Assembly: GCA_001689495.1 (NCBI GenBank)
Contig: LUJS01000052.1
Span: 76,112 to 140,111 of the forward strand
DNA length: 64,000 nucleotides
Direction of reading: 5' to 3'
From: Bacteroidales bacterium M8
GTDB taxonomy: Bacteria; Bacteroidota; Bacteroidia; Bacteroidales; Muribaculaceae
Part shown: positions 17,235-25,703 of the stretch, one piece after another
Position numbering within the stretch: the stretch's first letter is position 1
Layout of the letters: each line of letters starts with the position of its first letter
Program-made: the position numbers and the translations under genes
The notes under the pieces: generated by a model
Database searches by the model: none
What the model was told of the DNA's origin: nothing
The model's input: the letters and a program-made list of their open reading frames with translations, nothing else

Positions 17235-17669
17235 GGCAGCGGGACTATAAGCCGGGTTATGTCGTCGCGGGACTTCTCGTCAGACATTCCGACAGGTTGC
17301 CGCGGCGGTCGCAGTCATTTATCTAAGTGGCGCCTCGCAATCTTGTTTGGCGCTCGAGCAGCCTACCCCCCGGCTATGGACGAGCAGCCCATTGCGGAGT
17401 GCGGACAAGCCGACTCCACGCGCCGGTATACATGGCCTTGCAACCCATAAGACGTGCGGCATGCCGTGTCGCCACAGCATCCGGTGGGCTCTTACCCCAC
17501 CTTTTCACCATTGCCTCCCCAAGGGGAGGCTGTTGTTTTCTGTCACGTTACTCTGCCGTCACCGACAGCTCACTGTTAGAGAGTATGGTGCTCTTTGTTG
17601 CCCGGACTTTCCTCTTGCCGCCTTTGCCCGCGTGGGGCAATCGGCAAGCGACACGACCGTCCTGCTGCC
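17235..17669 (-). ncRNA. rnpB: RNase P RNA (class A)
   Basis: The RNA subunit of RNase P, which matures tRNA 5' ends. On the minus strand it contains the universal GAGGAAAGTCCGGGC near the 5' end and ACATAACCCGGCTTAT near the 3' end. The outer ends pair as helix P1: GGCAGCAGGAC at the 5' side with GTCCCGCTGCC at the 3' side. This fixes the gene to about 435 bases, although the true 5' end may be a few bases further out. A T-run follows the 3' end. No other gene overlaps it. Confidence 0.95.
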
Positions 17670-17688
17670 TTGTAATGCCTTTATACTG

Positions 17689-17696
17689 CAAATTTA
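17689..17696 (-). promoter_or_regulatory. -7 box of rnpB
   Basis: TAAATTTG on the minus strand, about 19 bases before the P1 helix, fits the -7 consensus. No TTTG at the usual -33 distance is evident. Confidence 0.5.
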
Positions 17697-17767
17697 GGAA
17701 TAATATTTGAGAATCTTTCTTTTTTTCACTATTTTTACATCTCAAAACCAAAATCGCCCACAAACGG

Positions 17768-20239
17768 ATGTTTGCAGAAGTATTGCTCCCGGTGCCCATA
17801 TACGGCACATTCACATACGAGATTCCCGAACCTATGACCGACCACATCCGCGTCGGCCACAGGGTGATAGTACCTTTCGGACGGCGCAAGAGCTATACCG
17901 GAATCGTCTGCAACCTGACGCCCGTGGCGCCTCAGGGCTATGAGGTCAAGCGCATCGCGATGCTTATTGACGAAGGCCCGGTCGTGAGGCATCCGCAACT
18001 GAAGTTCTGGAACTGGATAGCCGACTATTACCTGTGCACTCCCGGCGAGGTCTATCGCGCCGCCGTCCCCTCGGGGCTGAAAATCGAGAGCGAGACTTTC
18101 ATATCGCCGGTCAAGGGGTTTGAGGAATCTCCCGACGACCGCCTGTCAGACAAGGAATTGGCCGTGCTGAATGGTCTGCTCGAGAGCGGCGAGAAGCGCA
18201 TCACGCTTGAGAAACTGGGCAAAATCACGCAGATTAATACCGTGGGCCCCACAGTCAATTCACTGCTCGAGCGTGGAGCGGTGATGATTTCGGAAAATCT
18301 CGTAGAGCGTTATCATGCACGCAAGGAGACATACGTACGCCTGACGGCCGAGCGCAATAACTCGGAATCCCTGCACGAGGCCTTTGATGCCGTGCGCAAG
18401 GGCTCGAGGCAGGAAACCGCGCTGCTGACACTGATCGAGCTGTCGGGATTTCTGAAAAAAAGCATGCCGGAGCCGCGTGAGGTCACCCGCACCGAGCTGA
18501 TGGAACGCAGCGGAGTCACCACGACTGTCATAGCGGCCATGACCAAGAAAGGCATCGTCGAGACATATACCCGCGAGGTCGGTCGGTTTTCATTCAACGG
18601 CTTCGGCAGCGGCATACTCCCCACTCTATCGGCCGCGCAGGAGAAGGCTCTCGGCGAAATTCACAATTCATGGCGCGAGAAAAGCGTCACGTTGCTCCAC
18701 GGCGTGACTTCGAGCGGAAAGACAGAGCTTTATATTCATCTGATAGACTCGGTGCTGAAACTTGGGCGACAGGCCCTGTATCTTGTTCCGGAGATAGCCC
18801 TGACCACGCAACTCACCGGCAGGCTACAGAAGGTCTTCGGCGACAAGGTGGTGATATATCACTCAAAATTCTCTGACAACGAGCGCGTAGACATCTGGAA
18901 AAAACTGCTGTCGTCACAAGAGCCCTGCGTAGTCATCGGTGCCAGATCGGCTGTCTTTCTGCCATTTGCCTCGCTCGGGCTCGTGATAGTCGACGAGGAG
19001 CACGAAAGCTCATTCAAGCAACAGGATCCGGCGCCGCGATATAACGGACGCGACGCCGCGATAGTACTGGCCTCGATGCACGGCGCCAAGACACTGCTGG
19101 GCAGCGCCACGCCCACCATCGAGACATACCGGAAAGCGCAGACAGGCCGCTTCGGCCTTGTCGAGCTGACCGAGCGGTTTGCCGGCGCAAGCCTGCCTCG
19201 CATGGAGCTGGTCGACATGACCGAGGCCCGAAAGAAGGGTCAGGTCAACGGCATCTTCTCGCTGGCCACCCGCAGGCTGGTCAATACGGCTCTCGAACAG
19301 GGACATCAGGCCATCTTATTCCTCAACAGACGCGGATATGCCCCGGTGGCAAGGTGCAAGCAGTGCGGATATGTGCCCAAGTGCGACCACTGTGACGTAG
19401 CTCTGACATATCACAGACGATTCGACAGGCTGGTCTGTCACTACTGCGGGTCGGTCTATGGCGTGCCGGAGATATGTCCGGCCTGCAAGGAACCGGGCAT
19501 CGAAGTGCTCGGATATGGTACGGAGCGTATCGAGGAAGAGGTAGAGCAGGCATTCCCCGGAGTGAGCATAGCCCGCATGGACCTCGATACGACAAGAAAC
19601 AAGGACGGATACGAGAACATCATCAACGATTTCTCGGAAGGAAAATCAAAGATACTCGTCGGAACGCAGATGGTCTCCAAAGGCCTTGACTTCGGCAACG
19701 TGAGCGTGGTGAGCGTGGTCAACGCCGACACAATAATCAATTTCCCTGATTTCAGATCGGCAGAGAGAGCCTTCAACATGATAGAGCAGGTCTCGGGCAG
19801 GGCCGGACGCAAGACCGGCGACGGAGTGGTGTCCATTCAGACCTATAGCCCGTCGCATCCGCTGTTCCCGTTTCTGCTGAACCACGATTATGCCGGATTC
19901 TATGAATATGAGCTCGCACAACGAGAGAAGTTCGGCTATCCGCCTTTTGTGCGCGTGATATATGTATATGTGAAACACAAGGACCCTGCGGCGGTAGAAG
20001 CAGCCTCGCACGCCATGGCCCGACGCCTGCGCGAGCTGATAGGCAACCGTGTCTCCGGGCCCGAAGAGCCGACAGTATCAAGAGTCCAGAACTACTACAT
20101 CAGGCGCATAATGTTAAAAATCGAGACAAATGCCTCGATTTCAAAGGTTAAATCCCTGCTCAGGGACGTGAAGATAGAACTGACCGCCAAGGGGATACTG
20201 GCCGGTACGGTCATCTATCAGGATGTCGACCCCGTATGA
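17768..20239 (+). CDS. priA: Primosomal replication protein N' (PriA helicase)
   Basis: PriA restarts stalled replication forks and loads the replicative helicase. In this 823-residue protein the N-terminal 3'-DNA-binding domain (FAEVLLPVPIYGTFTYEIPE) leads to the helicase core with Walker A GVTSSGKTE near residue 312 and the DEEH box (LVIVDEEHESSFKQ). The zinc-binding cysteine cluster (RCKQCGYVPKCDHCDVA, CHYCGS, CPACKEPG) sits inside the helicase. The C terminus overlaps the convergent vanZ-like gene by 29 bases. Length is as usual for Bacteroidota. Confidence 0.96.
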   Translation: MFAEVLLPVPIYGTFTYEIPEPMTDHIRVGHRVIVPFGRRKSYTGIVCNLTPVAPQGYEVKRIAMLIDEGPVVRHPQLKFWNWIADYYLCTPGEVYRAAVPSGLKIESETFISPVKGFEESPDDRLSDKELAVLNGLLESGEKRITLEKLGKITQINTVGPTVNSLLERGAVMISENLVERYHARKETYVRLTAERNNSESLHEAFDAVRKGSRQETALLTLIELSGFLKKSMPEPREVTRTELMERSGVTTTVIAAMTKKGIVETYTREVGRFSFNGFGSGILPTLSAAQEKALGEIHNSWREKSVTLLHGVTSSGKTELYIHLIDSVLKLGRQALYLVPEIALTTQLTGRLQKVFGDKVVIYHSKFSDNERVDIWKKLLSSQEPCVVIGARSAVFLPFASLGLVIVDEEHESSFKQQDPAPRYNGRDAAIVLASMHGAKTLLGSATPTIETYRKAQTGRFGLVELTERFAGASLPRMELVDMTEARKKGQVNGIFSLATRRLVNTALEQGHQAILFLNRRGYAPVARCKQCGYVPKCDHCDVALTYHRRFDRLVCHYCGSVYGVPEICPACKEPGIEVLGYGTERIEEEVEQAFPGVSIARMDLDTTRNKDGYENIINDFSEGKSKILVGTQMVSKGLDFGNVSVVSVVNADTIINFPDFRSAERAFNMIEQVSGRAGRKTGDGVVSIQTYSPSHPLFPFLLNHDYAGFYEYELAQREKFGYPPFVRVIYVYVKHKDPAAVEAASHAMARRLRELIGNRVSGPEEPTVSRVQNYYIRRIMLKIETNASISKVKSLLRDVKIELTAKGILAGTVIYQDVDPV

Positions 20240-20624
20240 ATCCCTTGCCAATCAGTATAGCGGTGAACGCGCCGAGCGTATTGGCGAGAATATCGGCCAA
20301 GTCATTGCCAGTACGGCCGAGATGCATTGACGACTGCAATAGCTCGACGATCACCCCGAACATGGCCGAGACAGCAACCGCAAGCAGGGCCTGACAAAGC
20401 GTGAGGGGCCGGCCGCAACGCCATCGGTCGTACAAGAACGTGCCCGTAAGGCCGCCGAACATGATGAAATGCACCACCTTGTCGGCACCTTCGAACAACT
20501 GAAAATCCTCCTCCCCCAGAGGACGGGGAAGGAGGGTGAGAAACAGTATCAGGACGGCGACTATGACCGTCGGCTGATATACGGGTATGTGTTCGAGTTT
20601 GGGAAAATGCATCCGTGCTTTCAC
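20211..20624 (-). CDS. VanZ-like membrane protein
   Basis: A 137-residue inner-membrane protein with about four hydrophobic helices and the VanZ family pattern (DKVVHFIMFGGLTG, then GVIVELLQS and GRTGNDLADILANTLGA). VanZ relatives have poorly known roles, and one confers low-level teicoplanin resistance. Its start overlaps the DUF3332 stop by four bases, and its 3' end runs into the priA 3' end on the opposite strand. Confidence 0.82.
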   Translation of the reverse strand: MKARMHFPKLEHIPVYQPTVIVAVLILFLTLLPRPLGEEDFQLFEGADKVVHFIMFGGLTGTFLYDRWRCGRPLTLCQALLAVAVSAMFGVIVELLQSSMHLGRTGNDLADILANTLGAFTAILIGKGFIRGRHPDR

Positions 20625-21166
20625 TTGGCAGCCATGAGCTCGACACCTGCGGTGTTGCGATAAGCCATCAGGCCTGCGTCGGAGAGCTCGACAACGGTGC
20701 GTGTTCCGTCGACTGCGGGCATCGAGACGTGAGTATCGTCAACGAACGTCATAAGCTCGAAGTCAGTTCCGTCAGGAAGGGCGACAGACCAGCTCTGGGC
20801 CTCCTCGTTGAAGTTGAGACGCATGGATGTACCATCATTCTCAGAGGTCACGGTATACCCCTTGCCGTCGCACATGACGATATAGCGGCCATCCTCGCCG
20901 TCGATGACCTTCTTGCCGCAGGCCACGGGATTGGAACCGCTCCAGAACTCGATCGAGTTGATGACGAGAACGTCTGCAAGCAGCGACACCTCATAGACGG
21001 GCACGATGCAGAAAGCGATGAACACGAGCTCGTTGACGATCTTGTCGCCAACCTGTTTGTTCCATGCGAGGAGCTTGTTGGAGAGCGCGAAGCTGCCGAT
21101 GCACGAGGACATTGTGCCGGCACAGATGGTGAGCACAAGTGCGATGGGGATGATGTTCTTTTTCAT
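20621..21166 (-). CDS. DUF3332 family lipoprotein
   Basis: A 181-residue protein with a lipoprotein-like signal ending at Cys22 (GTMSSCIGSFALSNK). SFALSNKLLAWNKQVGDKIVNELVFIAFCIVPVYEVSLLADVLVINSIEFWSG is the DUF3332 region and includes a further hydrophobic stretch. The C-terminal half looks like a small beta domain. Function is unknown. It overlaps the vanZ-like gene by four bases and follows the transglycosylase gene by 28 bases. Confidence 0.8.
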   Translation of the reverse strand: MKKNIIPIALVLTICAGTMSSCIGSFALSNKLLAWNKQVGDKIVNELVFIAFCIVPVYEVSLLADVLVINSIEFWSGSNPVACGKKVIDGEDGRYIVMCDGKGYTVTSENDGTSMRLNFNEEAQSWSVALPDGTDFELMTFVDDTHVSMPAVDGTRTVVELSDAGLMAYRNTAGVELMAAK

Positions 21167-21194
21167 TGATCAGTCGTGAATGAATAAAAATGTG

Positions 21195-22589
21195 TTATAC
21201 CTTTGTTTTGGCTTTTGCATAATATGAATAGACCCTGTTGACATAGTCGTATGTCTCACGGCCACGCGAGTAGCCGTATTTGACCACCGGGTCCTTGTAG
21301 TATCTCGGATTGGACTTCCAGAGTATTGCCTTGGCCACGTTGCCGTCCCACTTCTGGGGATTCAGACCATATTTCTTGGCCAGCGCGATCGCGTCGAGCA
21401 CATGGGCCAGTCCGGAGTTATAGGAGGCTATGACAAACTTCTTCCTCTCCTTTTCGTCGGGGACCTTTGACTTGAGCTGCTTGTCGAGGTCTCTGAGCAG
21501 TTTCAGGGCTGTCTCGACCGCAATATCGTTTTTCATCACCGATTTGGCCGATTGTCCGTAACCCTTGGCTGTTCGGGGCATTATCTGCATCAGGCCTCTG
21601 GCCCCTGCCCACGACACGGCGGTCGAATCGAACTTGCTCTCGACGTAAGCCTGCGAGGCGAGCAGCTTCCAATCCCATTCATATTGGTCGGCATAGCGCT
21701 TGAAAAGATGGTCGAACGGCGATACCCTCAACCCTGCGGGATTGAATCTCGAGTTGCCGGGCTCGTTCTTGCTGAGCTCGAAGTATCGTTTCAGCAGCTG
21801 CGCCTGCTCGCTGCGGTGGGCGTCGATGTTGAGCCATGCGTCAATGCTGTCGCCGAGCCATTTCTTGTCGGGAGCCACGGCCCAGCCCGACCTCTGCTCG
21901 AAACTGAGCGGCAGAGTGATGTCGAGGTCGTTATAGTAAGTCTTGTTGATTCGAGCTATGTCGCTGTCCACTATCGTGAGGGGTATCTGGCCGTTGCTTA
22001 CCATTGCGATGAGGTCTTCGGTTATCATCGTGTCCTTGTCCACTGGATGAATGCGGATGCCGCCGCCCAATTCCTCGTTCAGGTTTTCGATGCGTGCCTC
22101 GTACTTCGAATCGGCCTCGACATAGACATCCTTGCCGACGAGGTCTGTGACATCGGTGATGAGTTCGACGTCTCCCCTCTTGGGCTGGACGAGCACCTGA
22201 CGGGTTATGTTCTCCGGCCCGCATGCGACCACCTTCTCCTTGTACTCGGCAGTCACCGGGACTTCGTAGGCAATCAGGTCAACCTTGCCCGAATCGAGCA
22301 TTTCGATGGCTCGTGACAGCGAGCTCGCTATCTCGAGCTTTATTGAGATGCCCTTGTCTGCCGCCATGGTCGTGACGAGTTCATAGTCGTAGCCCATTTC
22401 CTGACCGCGATATATGAAATATGACTCGGGGCTATAGAGCGTGGCGACCTTGAGCGTATCCGGAAAATCGTGTTCTGAGCCGCCGGAAGCGTCATTGGTC
22501 TTGGCTGAGTTTCCGCACGATACCGCAAAAGGCAGCATGGCCGATGCCGCGAAAAACGGCAGAATGAAACGGAGGAGAGACTTGTTCAT
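21195..22589 (-). CDS. MltF-like membrane-bound lytic transglycosylase
   Basis: A 464-residue lipoprotein that cleaves peptidoglycan glycan strands. The chosen start gives a lipoprotein signal (FAVSCGNS, Cys25). A solute-binding (SBP family 3) domain covers about residues 45-275 (KVATLYSPESYFIYRGQEMGYDYEL). An SLT transglycosylase domain follows, with the catalytic glutamate in SQAYVESKFD and the GARGLMQIMPRTA signature. This two-domain order is that of MltF. The frame opens further upstream to 22676, but the signal peptide supports 22589. Confidence 0.92.
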   Translation of the reverse strand: MNKSLLRFILPFFAASAMLPFAVSCGNSAKTNDASGGSEHDFPDTLKVATLYSPESYFIYRGQEMGYDYELVTTMAADKGISIKLEIASSLSRAIEMLDSGKVDLIAYEVPVTAEYKEKVVACGPENITRQVLVQPKRGDVELITDVTDLVGKDVYVEADSKYEARIENLNEELGGGIRIHPVDKDTMITEDLIAMVSNGQIPLTIVDSDIARINKTYYNDLDITLPLSFEQRSGWAVAPDKKWLGDSIDAWLNIDAHRSEQAQLLKRYFELSKNEPGNSRFNPAGLRVSPFDHLFKRYADQYEWDWKLLASQAYVESKFDSTAVSWAGARGLMQIMPRTAKGYGQSAKSVMKNDIAVETALKLLRDLDKQLKSKVPDEKERKKFVIASYNSGLAHVLDAIALAKKYGLNPQKWDGNVAKAILWKSNPRYYKDPVVKYGYSRGRETYDYVNRVYSYYAKAKTKV

Positions 22590-22641
22590 CGGAAACAATA
22601 GAATTGATAATTGTAAATGTGGGCTGTAGAGTTTTTTGAAT

Positions 22642-22679
22642 GATATGCGGAAATACGGACATCCGCCTTTCCGCATATC
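22642..22679 (-). terminator. Terminator hairpin after purM
   Basis: A perfect 12-pair stem (GATATGCGGAAA and its complement) around a 14-base loop that itself can form CGG/CCG. It lies 12 bases past the purM stop and is followed by a T/A-rich stretch on the minus strand. Confidence 0.75.
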
Positions 22680-22691
22680 ACCTTATCGTAA

Positions 22692-23861
22692 TCAATATTC
22701 GAAGATTCCCTCCGAAGTCTTGATGGTCAGCTTGTTTGCGGGCGCGTCCTCTACCCTGCCGACAATCCGGGCAGGTATGCCGAAGCTCTCGGAGATGGCT
22801 ATGACCTCGGCGGCGTGCTCGGGAGCGACATAAATCTCCATGCGGTGTCCCATGTTGAAGACCTTGTACATCTCCTCCCACGGGGTACCGCTCTCGCGAC
22901 GAATCAGGTCGAACAGCGGGGGCACGGGGAACATGTTGTCCTTGATGACGTGCTTGCCGTCGACAAAATGCATCACCTTGGTCTGGGCACCGCCCGTGCA
23001 GTGTACCATGCCGTGGATGGCGGGACGCATCTCGGCAAGCAGACGCTTGATGACGGGAGCATAGGTGCGAGTGGGTGAAAGAACGAGCTGGCCGGCTGTC
23101 AGGGGGGTACCCTCGACAGGATCCGTCAGACGGCACGAGCCTGAGTAGACGAGATCCTCGGGCACGGCGGCATCGAATGTCTCGGGATATTTCTCGGCAA
23201 GATACTTGGCAAAGACATCGTGGCGGGCCGAGGTGAGGCCGTTGCTGCCCATGCCGCCGTTGTATGTCTTTTCGTAAGTGGCCTGTCCGAACGATGCGAG
23301 TCCGACGATGACGTCGCCACCCTTGATGTTGGCGTTGTCGATGACATCGGCCCTGCGCATTCGGCAGGTGACGGTCGAATCGACGATGATGGTGCGCACC
23401 AGATCGCCTACGTCGGCAGTCTCGCCGCCCGTCGAGTATATGCCCACGCCCATTTCACGCAGGGTGGCAAGCAGCTCCTCGGTGCCGTTGATGATAGCCG
23501 AAATGACCTCGCCCGGTATCAGGTTCTTGTTGCGTCCTATCGTGGACGAGACAAGGATATTGTCTGTCGCGCCGACACAGAGCAGGTCGTCGGTATTCAT
23601 CACGAGTGCGTCCTGTGCGATGCCGCGCCATACGCTGAGGTCGCCGGTCTCGCGCCAGTAGGCATAGGCCAGCGACGATTTGGTGCCGGCACCGTCGGCA
23701 TGCATGATGTTGCACCACTCGGGGTCACCGCCGAGGATGTCGGGGATTATCTTGCAGAAAGCGTGGGGAAATACTCCCTTGTCTACATTCTTAATGGCGT
23801 TGTGCACATCCTCCTTTGAGGCCGAAACCCCGCGGAGATTATAGCGCCTGTCAGTCATCAT
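22692..23861 (-). CDS. purM: Phosphoribosylformylglycinamidine cyclo-ligase (AIR synthase)
   Basis: PurM closes the imidazole ring in purine synthesis (FGAM to AIR, using ATP). The 389-residue protein shows the PurM/HypE fold with MHADGAGTKSSLAYAYW, MNTDDLLCVGA, INGTEELLATLREMG, STGGETADVGD and GDVIVGLASFG. It is longer than the E. coli enzyme (345), which is common for Bacteroidota. A TAACTTTG box upstream and a strong hairpin downstream mark it as a single-gene unit. purT lies about 7 kb away. Confidence 0.93.
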   Translation of the reverse strand: MMTDRRYNLRGVSASKEDVHNAIKNVDKGVFPHAFCKIIPDILGGDPEWCNIMHADGAGTKSSLAYAYWRETGDLSVWRGIAQDALVMNTDDLLCVGATDNILVSSTIGRNKNLIPGEVISAIINGTEELLATLREMGVGIYSTGGETADVGDLVRTIIVDSTVTCRMRRADVIDNANIKGGDVIVGLASFGQATYEKTYNGGMGSNGLTSARHDVFAKYLAEKYPETFDAAVPEDLVYSGSCRLTDPVEGTPLTAGQLVLSPTRTYAPVIKRLLAEMRPAIHGMVHCTGGAQTKVMHFVDGKHVIKDNMFPVPPLFDLIRRESGTPWEEMYKVFNMGHRMEIYVAPEHAAEVIAISESFGIPARIVGRVEDAPANKLTIKTSEGIFEY

Positions 23862-23886
23862 AATGGATATTTTTAGAAATTTTCCG

Positions 23887-23894
23887 CAAAGTTA
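23887..23894 (-). promoter_or_regulatory. -7 box upstream of purM
   Basis: TAACTTTG on the minus strand, 25 bases before the purM start codon. No -33 TTTG at the normal spacing. Confidence 0.5.
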
Positions 23895-23916
23895 GCAAAA
23901 AATGCCGAAAAACACA

Positions 23917-25068
23917 TCAGGATTGCACAGGGATTGACATAAGAGGCAGGTCTGTGTGGAACAGCAGACGGTGTGCCCACGACGGATTGAAGAGACGTGA
24001 GAAAATATTCTTGCGCCTCGTACCCATCACGATCATGTCTGCCTTGTGGCTGTCGGTGATCTCCTTGAGGTCGTCGACAGGATTGTCGAGGTTGAGATCT
24101 GATGTCTTGAAGTGATATGCGGGATAATTTTCCTTGCAGTATTTGAGCAGTCGTTCAAGCGAGTCGGGCGCGGCAGCAGAGAAGCGTCCGCGCGGCAGAC
24201 GCACCAGCGTGACGTTGAGCGACCTGTCCGGAAGAATCCTGTAAAGGGCGTCGAGGGCAAGAATATCCTCCTGAGAGGGTGACACGAAGAACACCACGTT
24301 CGAGATGGACGAGAGGCGCGAGGTGTCGAGCGACGGGGTGACGGTCAGTACCGGAGCCTTGCAAGCGTCGAGCACCTCGGCAGTGACGCTGCCAAGCAGT
24401 TCGCGGTCACGCGACCCCGCCCCCTTGGTGCCCATTATTATCAGCATTGTCTTGTGGCTCTCGGCATACTCGTTCACCACCTCTTCGGGCAGACCCTCGA
24501 CAATCGAGTGCGTGAACTTGACGGGAGGTAGGACTCCCGATTTGATTTTCTCACGAATATCCTCGACGAGCTTGTCCATCCTCGTCATCGCTATCTTCAT
24601 GACGGTCTTCTCCTCTTCCATCTCCTCGACTGGATCCTCGCCGTCTATGCCGGGATCGAACGTGAGGGTGTCGGAAAGCTGCATTGCCGACTGCGAGGTG
24701 AATGCAGGGTCGATGTAGGAATGAATTATGGTCACCGGAGCCTTGTGAATCTCGGCGAGCCTGAACGCAAGACTGACAGCCTTGAGCGAACATTCCGAGA
24801 AATCTACAGGCACAAGTATCCCGGCCGAGGCCGAATCAAGTTCGGCAAGAGCCTGCGGCGACAGTATCTCGATATTCTCTATGAGTCTGAGAGCCAGCGG
24901 GAGGTCGCACTCCTTTATCCTCACTCTGACACCTGCCGAGATTGAGGGGTTGGTGAGATTAACATTCTGGAGCGTAACTGAGATGCCCTCGCCCTCGAGG
25001 ATGGTCTTGAGCCTGTGGGCACGTTCGTAAGTATGTATCGCTACGGTGATTAGTCGGTCTGTGAGCAT
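23917..25068 (-). CDS. Universal stress protein with N-terminal DUF2007-like domain
   Basis: A 383-residue cytoplasmic protein. Residues about 1-70 (VAIHTYERAHRLKTILEGEGISVTLQN) resemble the DUF2007 signal-transduction domain. They are followed by two universal stress protein domains (about 85-240 and 245-383). The first ends in IIMGTKGAGSRDRELLGSVTAEVL, close to the nucleotide-binding G-2x-G-9x-G pattern of ATP-binding members. The second has a degenerate version (IVMGTRRKNIFSRLF), so only the first may bind nucleotide. What it responds to is unknown. Confidence 0.82.
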   Translation of the reverse strand: MLTDRLITVAIHTYERAHRLKTILEGEGISVTLQNVNLTNPSISAGVRVRIKECDLPLALRLIENIEILSPQALAELDSASAGILVPVDFSECSLKAVSLAFRLAEIHKAPVTIIHSYIDPAFTSQSAMQLSDTLTFDPGIDGEDPVEEMEEEKTVMKIAMTRMDKLVEDIREKIKSGVLPPVKFTHSIVEGLPEEVVNEYAESHKTMLIIMGTKGAGSRDRELLGSVTAEVLDACKAPVLTVTPSLDTSRLSSISNVVFFVSPSQEDILALDALYRILPDRSLNVTLVRLPRGRFSAAAPDSLERLLKYCKENYPAYHFKTSDLNLDNPVDDLKEITDSHKADMIVMGTRRKNIFSRLFNPSWAHRLLFHTDLPLMSIPVQS

Positions 25069-25113
25069 AGTGGAGAAAACGTGAGTGAATACAAATCTTT
25101 ATTATAAACAAAT

Positions 25114-25166
25114 GAAAGGACAAAAAGTCAGATGGCATAGTCGCCAAAATGAGATTCTGTCCTTTC
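25114..25166. repeat. Inverted repeat upstream of the universal stress gene
   Basis: GAAAGGACA (25114-25122) and its complement TGTCCTTTC (25158-25166) are separated by 35 bases with a small GGC/GCC pairing inside. It may be a leader hairpin or operator 45 bases before the stress protein start. Function is inferred from position only. Confidence 0.4.
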
Positions 25167-25188
25167 AATAGCTTGGTCTGAGGATGGG

Positions 25189-25216
25189 GTTTTCGTCTGT
25201 CATACAAAACGAAAAC
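25189..25216 (-). terminator. Possible terminator after the small helix-turn-helix gene
   Basis: GTTTTCGT pairs with ACGAAAAC around a 12-base loop, 33 bases past the stop of the 86-residue gene. No clear T-run follows on the minus strand, so termination is uncertain. Confidence 0.4.
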
Positions 25217-25249
25217 GACCGGCCCGTCGAGTTGCTTGACTCAGTGGGG

Positions 25250-25510
25250 TCAGTCTTCCTTGTCCTGGCCTTGGAGAATCTCCACAGCCATGTCATAGAT
25301 AGTAGTGTCGTCGAGGACTACAATTCCTCCATCGGGTCCCGGTTCGATGTGGACACCGCAGTTCTTGCCGAATTCGTAGTTTGTGCCGCCGAAGTAATTG
25401 CGCACGGTCTGGGGTGTGACGTTGAGACGGTCAGCTATCTGACGGATCGAGCCGTCGGGGAGACTGTCCTTGATGCGGCGAAGGTCGTTGAAGGTGATAG
25501 TTTTTGTCAT
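25250..25510 (-). CDS. Small DNA-binding protein with helix-turn-helix
   Basis: An 86-residue protein. Residues about 18-42 (GSIRQIADRLNVTPQTVRNYFGG) form a clear helix-turn-helix. The remainder (PGPDGGIVVLDDTTIYDMAVEILQGQ) is an acidic tail. Similar small proteins are widespread in Bacteroidales with no known function, in my recollection. It stands alone between two hairpins, upstream of the universal stress gene and past the end of the bat operon. It could be a nucleoid-type or local regulator. Target unknown. Confidence 0.75.
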   Translation of the reverse strand: MTKTITFNDLRRIKDSLPDGSIRQIADRLNVTPQTVRNYFGGTNYEFGKNCGVHIEPGPDGGIVVLDDTTIYDMAVEILQGQDKED

Positions 25511-25627
25511 GATCTATTCGAGATTTAACAGGGTTGGGGGGAATACGGTTTGTGTTGTTTTATTGTTGAGGCGGAATTCTCTAATCCGCTCCACTAAATT
25601 AGGGGTAAAATTCGTATTAAACAAGAA

Positions 25628-25677
25628 AATCAGCTAAAATAAAATATGTTTTACAACACATTTTATGTTAACTGATT
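25628..25677. terminator. Long AT-rich hairpin at the end of the bat operon
   Basis: A 23-position stem with three mismatches and a TTAC loop, almost entirely A/T apart from the outer AATCAG/CTGATT. It starts 26 bases past the batE stop. It probably ends the bat transcript, although low GC makes it unusual for an intrinsic terminator. The rest of the 25511-25703 spacer shows a second weak hairpin (GCGGA/TCCGC, about 25570-25595) and no gene. Confidence 0.5.
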
Positions 25678-25703
25678 GAAAATAAGTTTATATTATAATT
25701 CCT

